64,000 nt of DNA from CAXMRP01 sp965216515 (lineage in GTDB: Bacteria > Pseudomonadota > Alphaproteobacteria > Rhizobiales > Afifellaceae), in assembly GCA_965216515.1 (NCBI GenBank), contig OZ244173.1:3410001-3474000 (forward strand), in the 5' to 3' direction. Shown here piece by piece: positions 17,086 to 24,014 of this stretch (position 1 is its first letter; every line of letters begins with the position of its first letter). The translations under genes and the position numbers were made by a program. Under the pieces are notes generated by a model that was not told the DNA's origin, did not search any database, and worked only from the letters and a program-made list of their open reading frames with translations.

Positions 17086-17790
17086 ATGGGCAAGCCAGTC
17101 ATCATGATCGTCGAGGATGAGGAGCCTCTCAAACTCCTCCTGCGTTACAATCTGGAAGCCGAAGGTTTCGATGTCGAAACCGAATCCGACGGCGAGAAGG
17201 CGGAACTGCGCCTGCGGGAGTTCGAACCGGACCTGTTGCTCCTTGACTGGATGCTGCCGGGCCTGTCCGGCATCGAATTGTGCCGCCGCCTTCGCGCCCG
17301 GCCGGCCACCGCCAAATTGCCGATCGTCATGCTGACGGCGCGCGGCGAGGAAGACGAACGGATCCGCGGCCTCTCGGTCGGTGCCGACGACTATGTGGTC
17401 AAGCCGTTCTCGGTGCCGGAGCTGATGGCGCGGATCAGGGCCATGCTCCGCCGCAGCAAGCCGGAAGTCGTCGCTGCGGTGCTGGTCGCCGGCGATCTGG
17501 AGCTCGATCGCGAAACCCACAGGGTCCGCCGCAAGGGCCGCGAAGTGTCGCTCGGACCCACCGAATTCCGGCTCCTGGAATTCCTGATGCAGAAGCCGGG
17601 CCGGGTTTTCTCGCGCACCCAGCTTCTGGACGCTGTCTGGGGTCGCGACGTCTATGTCGACGAGCGCACGGTCGATGTCCATGTCGGTCGCCTGCGCAAG
17701 GCCATCAATCGCGGCCGGCAGGCGGACCCGATCCGCACCGTGCGCGGCGCCGGCTATGCCCTGGATGAGAAGTTCGCCGCCATCGCCTGA
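17086..17790 (+). CDS. phoB: Phosphate regulon response regulator PhoB
   Basis: PhoB is the OmpR-type activator phosphorylated by PhoR; it binds Pho boxes such as the one before pstS. The 234 residues contain a receiver domain with acidic pocket Glu10/Asp11, phospho-acceptor Asp54 in LLLLDWMLPG, conserved Thr in 'MLTARGEE' and Lys in 'DYVVKPFS'. A winged-helix DNA-binding domain follows ('GPTEFRLLEFLMQKPGRVFS' to 'VDVHVGRLRKAI' and 'IRTVRGAGYAL'). ATG 17086 gives the normal N-terminus; the open frame upstream overlaps phoU in another frame. Co-transcription with pst makes the system autoregulatory. Confidence 0.96.
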   Translation: MGKPVIMIVEDEEPLKLLLRYNLEAEGFDVETESDGEKAELRLREFEPDLLLLDWMLPGLSGIELCRRLRARPATAKLPIVMLTARGEEDERIRGLSVGADDYVVKPFSVPELMARIRAMLRRSKPEVVAAVLVAGDLELDRETHRVRRKGREVSLGPTEFRLLEFLMQKPGRVFSRTQLLDAVWGRDVYVDERTVDVHVGRLRKAINRGRQADPIRTVRGAGYALDEKFAAIA

Positions 17791-17825
17791 CCGCGTCGCG
17801 AACCCCCGCTCCCACATTGGTGCCG

Positions 17826-17846
17826 GGCGGCCGCAATCCGGCCGCC
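17826..17846 (+). other. GC-rich 8-bp hairpin after phoB, no U-tract
   Basis: GGCGGCCG (17826-17833) and CGGCCGCC (17839-17846) form a perfect stem with a 5-base loop 36 bases after the phoB stop. It lacks a following T-run, so it may stabilise the 3' end rather than act as an intrinsic terminator. Confidence 0.4.
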
Positions 17847-18004
17847 GGCCGGCGCAACGAGCACCGGGGCTGCGAGACACGGGAAAAAAATATGGCAGGG
17901 CCGGGGCCCCGCCAATTTGTTACGCCGTTTGTTTGGGAGGAAACGCGTGAAGGTCGCTCAGGTCCGCCGCAAATAAATCCGTCAGGCTATCGGTTGGCGC
18001 CGCG

Positions 18005-18496
18005 CTAGCGCCGCGCCCGGCTGCGCGCCGTCGATGGCTGGTAGGCCACGCGGGCGTGGTACTCGCAATAGGGTCCGTTCTCCAGTGAATCGTGTCCGCA
18101 GAAATGAAAGTCTTCCTCGCCGGGATCGCCATTCGGCCACTTGCAGGTCTTTTCCGTCAGCCGGTCGATGGACAGCCGTTTGGCGATCGGTACGACGATA
18201 TCGTCGAGTGGCCGCAGGTCGCGGGCCACCGCCACCGCATATTCCGCCTTCAGCGCCGTCGCGCCGATGCTCAGCGTGCGCCGTGTCCGCGGTCCGCCCG
18301 ACGAGGCCCGGCGCGTTCGCCGCTGGCGCTTGATCGTTGATGTCGGTTGTCCGCGTCCTGAAAGCCCCAGCCGGTGAACCTTGCCGATCACAGCATTCCG
18401 GGTCACACCGCCCAGTTCCGCGGCGATTTGGCTGGCGCTGTGCCCGTCCTGCCAGAGTTTCTTCAGAATATCGACGCGCTCGTCCGTCCAGGCCAT
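18005..18496 (-). CDS. gcrA: Global cell cycle regulator GcrA
   Basis: GcrA is an alphaproteobacterial sigma70 cofactor that activates promoters bearing CcrM-methylated GANTC sites. The 163-residue protein has the diagnostic N-terminal helix-turn-helix 'MAWTDERVDILKKLWQDG' to 'VTRNAVIGKVHRLGL' (residues 1-45) and a basic linker. The C-terminal sigma-interacting domain has the cysteine pattern in 'CKWPNGDP' and 'FHFCGHDSLENGPYCEYHAR'. It converges with phoB and diverges from argD. Its upstream region contains an unusual number of GANTC sites (separate entry), consistent with methylation-dependent autoregulation. Confidence 0.95.
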   Translation of the reverse strand: MAWTDERVDILKKLWQDGHSASQIAAELGGVTRNAVIGKVHRLGLSGRGQPTSTIKRQRRTRRASSGGPRTRRTLSIGATALKAEYAVAVARDLRPLDDIVVPIAKRLSIDRLTEKTCKWPNGDPGEEDFHFCGHDSLENGPYCEYHARVAYQPSTARSRARR

Positions 18497-18530
18497 GGCC
18501 GTTTGGTCCTCGTTTTCATTCTCTCAGGCA

Positions 18531-18785
18531 GACTCCATCCGCAACCGCTGGTCGAATTTCGCGACACAACGCTACTCGCTCACCGCCACTCGGGAATGGT
18601 CCGCCACACGACATATCGTGCTTGTCGATGTGGAAACTACTATATCGCCGGACTCGGCGACAAGAGTCGTGAAGGTTTTTCCCAACTTTTCGTGGAATTG
18701 GCCCAAATGTGAGTCGCGAATGTCACACTTTTCGCCGGCCGGGGCAGGATAACCGCGGAGATTCCCGTTTTGATCTCGCCGAATC
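18531..18785. promoter_or_regulatory. Cluster of six GANTC (CcrM) sites between gcrA and argD
   Basis: GANTC sites occur at 18531 (GACTC), 18651 (GACTC), 18664 (GAGTC), 18711 (GAGTC), 18760 (GATTC) and 18781 (GAATC). In DNA of about two-thirds GC, chance expectation is roughly one per 340 bases, so six in 255 bases is enriched. CcrM methylates GANTC and GcrA reads it, so this 518-base divergent spacer (18497-19014) looks like a cell-cycle-controlled promoter region. Confidence 0.55.
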
Positions 18786-18832
18786 GCCTTAATTGCGTGA
18801 TTGCCAACGGGTTTGCGCCGGCCCGGCCCGCC

Positions 18833-18892
18833 GTGATAGGGAGAATTGAAACAGCCAGGCGACCCGGCAGATCCGGCCGGGCCGCTGATTGA
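18833..18892 (+). promoter_or_regulatory. Possible Arg-rich leader ORF before argD
   Basis: A 19-codon frame (GTG 18833 to TGA 18892) contains five arginine codons: AGA, AGG, CGA, AGA and CGG. These look rare in this genome, where CGC dominates. It ends 9 bases before an intrinsic-terminator-like hairpin in the argD leader. There is no good Shine-Dalgarno before the GTG, and the frame may be accidental. Codon content and position are seen; attenuation is inferred. Confidence 0.2.
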
Positions 18893-18901
18893 ACTGCCAT
18901 C

Positions 18902-18945
18902 AAGCCGCCGCCGTGCCACTTTTGGCCATATGCGGGCGGCTTTTT
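18902..18945 (+). terminator. Intrinsic-terminator-like hairpin in the argD leader
   Basis: AAGCCGCC (18902-18909) pairs with GGCGGCTT (18935-18942), enclosing a small inner hairpin (GCCA 18915-18918 / TGGC 18923-18926). It runs directly into a T-tract (18941-18945). It lies 70 bases before the argD start on the same strand, so it is either an attenuator of argD or the end of an upstream short RNA. Confidence 0.55.
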
Positions 18946-19014
18946 GGATTTTGTCCGCCGCGCGAATGCAGTTGCCGCCGGCGGTCCGCAGTCCGCAACC
19001 TGCAACAGGCCGGG

Positions 19015-20274
19015 ATGAACGCCATGACCTCCACACCGCAAGCCAGCATACGGGAATCCACCGATCCGGGTGCCGGCGCCGGGCGCGCTGACGCCTCGCT
19101 CTACCCGACCTATGCGCGCATGCATCTGCCGTTTGAGCGCGGCGAGGGCGTTTGGCTGGAGGACGCCGCCGGCGAACGTTATCTCGATTTCATGGGGGGA
19201 ATCGCGGTCAACCTGCTCGGCCACGCCCATCCCCAGCTCCTTGCCGCGCTGACGGCGCAGGCCGGAAAACTGTGGCACGTCTCCAATATTTTCGACATTC
19301 CCGGCCAGGCGCGCCTGGGTGACCGGCTCGTCGAGGCAACATTTGCCGACCGTGTCTTTTTCGGCAATTCCGGCGCCGAAGCCGTGGAGTGCGCGATCAA
19401 GACGGCGCGGCGCTACCACTACGTCAACGGTGCGCCGGAACGCCTGGAGACGATCACCTTCCAGGGCGCCTTCCACGGCCGGACGCTGGCCACCATCGCC
19501 GCCGGCGGCCAGCCGAAACACCTGGAGGGTTTTGGGCCGCCGGTGCCGGGGTTCATCCAGGTCGCAGCCGGCGACCGCGATGCGGTGAAAGCGGCGATCG
19601 GCCCGCAGACCGCGGCGATTCTGATCGAACCGATCCAGGGCGAGGGCGGCATCCGCGTCATCGAACCCGGGTTCCTGCGGTTTCTGCGCGAGATTTGCGA
19701 TGAGCACGACCTGCTGCTGATCTTTGACGAGATCCAGTGCGGTATGGGTCGCACCGGCCGCCTGTTCGCCCACGAATGGGCCGGCGTCACGCCGGACATC
19801 ATGGCCATCGCCAAGGGGATCGGGGGAGGCTTCCCCCTCGGCGCGTGCCTGGCGACGGAGAAGGCGGCAAGCGGCATGACCGTCGGCGCCCATGGTTCCA
19901 CGTTCGGCGGCAACCCCCTGGCCATGGCCGTCGGCAACGCCGTCCTCAATACCGTGCTGGAAGACGGTTTTCTGGACCATGTCAACGAGGTCGGCCTGCT
20001 GTTGAAGCAGAAGCTCGCTGCTCTTGTGGATCTCTACCCGGGCGTCTTTGCCGGCATTCGCGGCAAGGGCCTCATGCTGGGGCTTGAATGCCGCGTGCCC
20101 AATGGCGACCTTGTCTCCGCGGCCGCCGATGCGCATCTCCTTCTTGTCGCTGCCGGCGACAATGTCGTGCGCATCCTGCCGCCGCTGATTGTCGATGCCG
20201 GCGACGTCGACGAGGCGGTCGCCCGTCTGGAACGGGCCGCCGCGGCGCTGGACAAGCCCGAATCGGCGGCCTAG
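19015..20274 (+). CDS. argD: Acetylornithine aminotransferase
   Basis: ArgD is the PLP-dependent class III transaminase of arginine biosynthesis, converting N-acetylglutamate semialdehyde to N-acetylornithine; it can also serve lysine synthesis. The 419 residues include 'GNSGAEAVECAIKTARRYH' (phosphate-binding), 'FDEIQCGMGRTG', and the PLP lysine Lys267 in 'AIAKGIGGGFPLGA'. 'HGSTFGGNPLAMAVGNAVL' follows. About 25 N-terminal residues precede the usual family start. ATG 19015 and ATG 19024 are both possible and neither has a strong ribosome-binding site. It begins the argD-argF-hslO group and is preceded by the hairpin at 18902-18945. Confidence 0.93.
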   Translation: MNAMTSTPQASIRESTDPGAGAGRADASLYPTYARMHLPFERGEGVWLEDAAGERYLDFMGGIAVNLLGHAHPQLLAALTAQAGKLWHVSNIFDIPGQARLGDRLVEATFADRVFFGNSGAEAVECAIKTARRYHYVNGAPERLETITFQGAFHGRTLATIAAGGQPKHLEGFGPPVPGFIQVAAGDRDAVKAAIGPQTAAILIEPIQGEGGIRVIEPGFLRFLREICDEHDLLLIFDEIQCGMGRTGRLFAHEWAGVTPDIMAIAKGIGGGFPLGACLATEKAASGMTVGAHGSTFGGNPLAMAVGNAVLNTVLEDGFLDHVNEVGLLLKQKLAALVDLYPGVFAGIRGKGLMLGLECRVPNGDLVSAAADAHLLLVAAGDNVVRILPPLIVDAGDVDEAVARLERAAAALDKPESAA

Positions 20275-20350
20275 GCGGGTGCGGTGCGGCCAGGCCGGGC
20301 CGCATCGGCTGCGCGCAGACCGACCCCAATTGCAGATCCGGACACATCAG

Positions 20351-21292
20351 ATGACGCAAGCCCGCGACTTTCTCGACCTTTCGGCGCTTTCCCGTGAAAC
20401 TCTGCGCGCCATCCTCGACAGCGCCGCATCGCGCAAGGCGGCGCGCGCCGGATTGCCGGCCGGCACCCCCGATGCCGATGCGCCTTTGGCCGGCCGCCTG
20501 CTGGCCATGATCTTCGAAAAACCCTCAACCCGCACCCGGGTGAGCTTCGATGTCGGCATGCGCCAGCTCGGCGGACAAAGCCTTGTCCTCAACACCTCCG
20601 ACATGCAGTTGGGTCGCGGCGAGACCATCGCCGATACCGCGCGGGTATTGAGCCGCTATGTCGACGCGATCATGATCCGCACGACCGCCCATCACAAGCT
20701 CACCGAACTTGCAGACCATGCCACCGTTCCCATCATCAACGGGCTGACCGACGACACGCACCCCTGTCAGATCATGGCCGATATCCTCACCTTCGAGGAG
20801 CATCGCGGCCCGATCGCCGGTCATCGCATCGCCTGGACCGGCGATGGCAACAACGTTGCGGCAAGCTGGATCGAGGCGGCGGCGCGGTTTGGTTTTGAAC
20901 TGGCGCTGGCTACGCCGGCGGCACTGCGGCCACGCCAAAATGTCGTCGAATGGGCGCGCGCCAACGGCGCCACGATCACGATAACCGATGATCCCCGCGA
21001 CGCGGTTGCCGGCGCATCCGCCGTGATCGCCGACACCTGGCTCTCGATGCACGACGAGGGCGAGGCCCGGGCCCGCCGTCACGACCTCCTGCGGCCGTAT
21101 CAGGTCGACACGGCGCTGATGGCGCGGGCGCGGCCCGACGCGATCTTTTTGCACGACCTGCCGGCCCATCGCGGCGAGGAAGTGACCGACGAGGTGATGG
21201 ATGGCCCCAGTTCCGTTGTCTTCGATGAGGCGGAAAACCGGCTCCACGCGCAAAAGGCCATTCTCGCCTGGTGTCTTGGGGGGCTGACATGA
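20351..21292 (+). CDS. argF: Ornithine carbamoyltransferase with HDLP in place of HCLP
   Basis: ArgF makes citrulline from ornithine and carbamoyl phosphate. The 313 residues carry the carbamoyl-phosphate loop 'FEKPSTRTRVSF', 'HPCQIMADILT' and the ornithine-binding 'DTWLSMHDEGE' (the usual S-M-G-Q region is altered). They end with 'VFDEAENRLHAQKAILAW'. The striking feature is the catalytic/ornithine motif. Where OTCases have HCLP, the sequence reads H268-D269-L-P-A-H-R-G-E-E (GAC at 21155-21157). Neighbouring residues match alphaproteobacterial ArgF, so the assignment is firm, but activity or substrate preference may differ. The ATG at 20351 lies 76 bases after argD. The stop overlaps the hslO start (ATGA). 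Confidence 0.9.
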   Translation: MTQARDFLDLSALSRETLRAILDSAASRKAARAGLPAGTPDADAPLAGRLLAMIFEKPSTRTRVSFDVGMRQLGGQSLVLNTSDMQLGRGETIADTARVLSRYVDAIMIRTTAHHKLTELADHATVPIINGLTDDTHPCQIMADILTFEEHRGPIAGHRIAWTGDGNNVAASWIEAAARFGFELALATPAALRPRQNVVEWARANGATITITDDPRDAVAGASAVIADTWLSMHDEGEARARRHDLLRPYQVDTALMARARPDAIFLHDLPAHRGEEVTDEVMDGPSSVVFDEAENRLHAQKAILAWCLGGLT

Positions 21293-22287
21293 CGGGGCCG
21301 GACCGGCCGCCCGCCGGAGACGATGACCGCGCTTTGCCGTTCCACGTCGATGCACTCGATGTGCGCGGGCGCACCGTTACCCTTGGCCCGGCGCTCACCG
21401 CCATCCTCGACCGGCACGATTATCCCCGGCCGGTCAAGGCCTTGCTCGGCGAGGCGGCGGCGTTGACGGCGCTTCTTGCGACCTCGCTCAAGGATACCGG
21501 CCGTTTCATTCTCCAAACCCAGACCGATGGCCCGGTGACCCTCCTTGTCGTCGATATCCGCACGCCCGGCCGGATGCGCGCAACCGCCGCCTTCGATCCC
21601 GGCGGCGTCGCCGCCCTTGGGTCCGATCCCGGCATTGCCGAACTGATGGGCCAGGGCACGCTCGCCATGACCATCGAGCAGGGCGGCGGCCGCCGCTACC
21701 AGGGCCATGTCAGCCTTGAGGGGCAAACACTTGAGGAGGCCGCGCACGCCTATTTCCGGCAGTCGGAGCAGATACCGACCCTGATCCGGCTGGCGGTTGC
21801 CGAACTCTACGACCGCTCCGGCGGCGAAGCGGCGCGGAGCTGGCGTGCCGGCGGGTTCATGGCCCAGTTTCTGCCCGAATCGGAAGACCGCATTCGCCAT
21901 CGCGATCTGCCGCCGGGCGACACGCCGCCCGACATCGCGTGGCTCCAAGCCGACCCGGCGGAAGGCGCAGTGGACGAGGACGATGCCTGGACCGAGACGG
22001 AGGCTCTCGTCGCCACGATCGGCGACGACGAACTCATCGATCCGTCCATCCCGGCCGAACGGCTGCTGTACCGCCTTTTCAACCAGCGCGGTGTGCGTGT
22101 GTTCGAACCGGCGGCGCTGGTCGACCATTGCGGTTGCAGCCGCAACCGCATCCGCACCGTGCTCGACAGTATGGAAGGCGATGACGCCCAGGCGCCCGAT
22201 GAGATCATCGAGGTGCGGTGCGAATTTTGCGGCAAGACCTACCTGTTCGAACCGGAACCCTCAGGCGGGGACGACCTGCCCGTGTAG
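21289..22287 (+). CDS. hslO: Hsp33 redox-regulated chaperone
   Basis: Hsp33 is a cytosolic holdase activated by oxidation of its zinc-binding cysteines. The 332-residue protein has the N-terminal core ('VKALLGEAAALTALLATSLK', 'GRFILQTQTDGPVTLLVVD'). The C-terminal redox switch has 'DHCGCSRNR' and 'RCEFCGKTY', which give the four zinc-ligand cysteines. An acidic insert of about 30 residues ('EGAVDEDDAWTETEALVATI' region) sits in the linker. The ATG overlaps the argF stop by four bases and follows a G-rich ribosome-binding site (GGGGGG). argF-hslO coupling is common in Hyphomicrobiales. It converges with trkH, 31 bases away. Confidence 0.94.
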   Translation: MTGPDRPPAGDDDRALPFHVDALDVRGRTVTLGPALTAILDRHDYPRPVKALLGEAAALTALLATSLKDTGRFILQTQTDGPVTLLVVDIRTPGRMRATAAFDPGGVAALGSDPGIAELMGQGTLAMTIEQGGGRRYQGHVSLEGQTLEEAAHAYFRQSEQIPTLIRLAVAELYDRSGGEAARSWRAGGFMAQFLPESEDRIRHRDLPPGDTPPDIAWLQADPAEGAVDEDDAWTETEALVATIGDDELIDPSIPAERLLYRLFNQRGVRVFEPAALVDHCGCSRNRIRTVLDSMEGDDAQAPDEIIEVRCEFCGKTYLFEPEPSGGDDLPV

Positions 22288-22318
22288 CGGCCTGTGTCCG
22301 GCCGCTGCGACCGGCACG

Positions 22319-23809
22319 TCAGTCGCGCCAGAACGACGGCAGCACCAGCACCAGGACGGTGAAGATTTCCAGGCGGCCAAGCAGCATGCCGGCGGCCATC
22401 AGCCATTTGGCCGTGGCGTCGAGCGACTGGAAATTGCCGGTCGGTCCGATCGTGTCCCCCAGGCCGGGGCCGACATTGGAGATCGCGGTCGCCGCCCCTG
22501 ACAGCGCGGTCAGCGTGTCGAGGCCGGTAAACGACAGCAAAACCGCCAGCACCGCGACCGAAATCAGGTAGAGGAAGAAGAAGCTCATCACCGCGGTCGA
22601 CACCGACGCCTCGATCGGCCGGCCGTTGAACCGCTTCACGAAGACGCCGTGCGGAAACAGGATTTGGCTGATGTTCTGCCGGAATTCCTGGTAGAGCACC
22701 TGGAAACGGAAGATCTTGATGCCGCACGATGTCGAACCCGCGCAGCCGCCGATGAACATGATCGCGAAGAAGAAGCTTGTCGAAAACGGCCCCCAGGTTT
22801 CGTAATCGGTGGAGGCATAGCCGGTGCCGGTCATGATCGAGATCGTGTTGAAGGCCGATTGCCGGAAGCCGGCGAGGGAGGCCGGGTCGGTGGCCGTCGC
22901 GATGAGTGCGGTCGGATCCGGCGGCCCGGCCGCACCGCTTGTCCGGTAGAACCAGATCATCAGGCTGAACCCCGCCGCCAGAAGCAGAAAGAGCTTCACC
23001 TGGCTGTCGGTCAGGAAGGGCTGGATGCGCCCTTGCAGAAGCTGGATGAACAGGATGAAGGGCAGGCTGCCCAGGATCATGAAGACGATGGCGACCGTTT
23101 CCACGGCGGCACTGTCGAAATGCCCGATCGAGGCGTCCTTGGTCGAAAATCCGCCGGTCGCAACAGTGGTCATGGCATGCATGATGCCATCGCCGAGTTC
23201 CATCCCCGCGGCCGCGTAGGACAATGCGCAAGCGATTGTCAGGGTGACATAGATCAGGCTGATGGAGCCGGAGATCTGGGTCGCCCGCGGCAGGATCTTT
23301 TCCGGCGTGTCAAAGGCCTCGGCCTTGAAAAGCTGCATGCCGCCGATCTGCAGCATGGGCAGCACCGCCACCGCCATGACGACAATGCCCAGGCCGCCCA
23401 GCCATTGCAGGATGGCGCGCCAGAACAGGATGCCGGTCGGCAGGTCGTCGAGCCCGGATATCACCGTCGCTCCGGTGGTCGTGATGCCGGACATGGATTC
23501 AAAAAAAGCATCCGTGAACGTCGGCGTCACCCCCGACCAGTAGAGCGGCAGTGCGCCGAGCGTCGCCAGCGCCACCCAGGCGCCGACCGTCATCAGGATG
23601 GCCTGGCGTGCCCCCAGTTCCGCGCGCGGTCCGCGCGCCGAGGCCCACAGACCCAGGCCGATCACCACCGATGTGGCCGCCGAACCGAGAAACACCATGC
23701 CCGTCGGATTGCCCCCGACGAGATCGACAAATGCCGGTGCCAGCATTGCCGCGCCCAGTATCGCCATCAGCATGCCGATAACAAGGTAGACCGGTCGCAG
23801 GCTCTTCAT
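22319..23809 (-). CDS. trkH: Trk-type potassium uptake protein TrkH
   Basis: TrkH is the K+-translocating membrane subunit that works with the NAD-binding regulator TrkA. The 496-residue protein has ten or more hydrophobic segments and four selectivity-filter P-loops: 'SMSGITTTGATV', 'MTTVATGGFSTKD', 'IMTGTGYASTDYE' and 'TAISNVGPGLGD'. No trkA is nearby. ATG 23809 starts right before the first membrane helix; no clear Shine-Dalgarno precedes it, so a slightly different start is possible. Longer in-frame sequence upstream is Arg/Pro-rich and not homologous. It diverges from the GT2 gene. Confidence 0.92.
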   Translation of the reverse strand: MKSLRPVYLVIGMLMAILGAAMLAPAFVDLVGGNPTGMVFLGSAATSVVIGLGLWASARGPRAELGARQAILMTVGAWVALATLGALPLYWSGVTPTFTDAFFESMSGITTTGATVISGLDDLPTGILFWRAILQWLGGLGIVVMAVAVLPMLQIGGMQLFKAEAFDTPEKILPRATQISGSISLIYVTLTIACALSYAAAGMELGDGIMHAMTTVATGGFSTKDASIGHFDSAAVETVAIVFMILGSLPFILFIQLLQGRIQPFLTDSQVKLFLLLAAGFSLMIWFYRTSGAAGPPDPTALIATATDPASLAGFRQSAFNTISIMTGTGYASTDYETWGPFSTSFFFAIMFIGGCAGSTSCGIKIFRFQVLYQEFRQNISQILFPHGVFVKRFNGRPIEASVSTAVMSFFFLYLISVAVLAVLLSFTGLDTLTALSGAATAISNVGPGLGDTIGPTGNFQSLDATAKWLMAAGMLLGRLEIFTVLVLVLPSFWRD

Positions 23810-24014
23810 GCTGCAACTGATCCATGAATGGGGTCGGGCGACAGGATCATTCCGGTCCGCGTGATTGGGCAATCGGCGTCCATGTTTTCGCGGTTTCCGA
23901 AGCCGGATGCAAGCGCCCGCAAATTTGCCGCTCTTCGCTGGTATATGCGCCGATTCCGGCGTCGGAGACTCGCAATACGGGAATTGTTGTTTAGAGTTGC
24001 GGCCCACAACATCA

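Noticed and set aside
14016..17132. Very long open frame (over 1000 codons) on the minus strand
   Set aside because: It is antisense to pstA, pstB and phoU, all with intact family motifs. Its translation is low-complexity His/Arg/Gly-rich with no recognisable domain, typical of GC-rich shadow frames.
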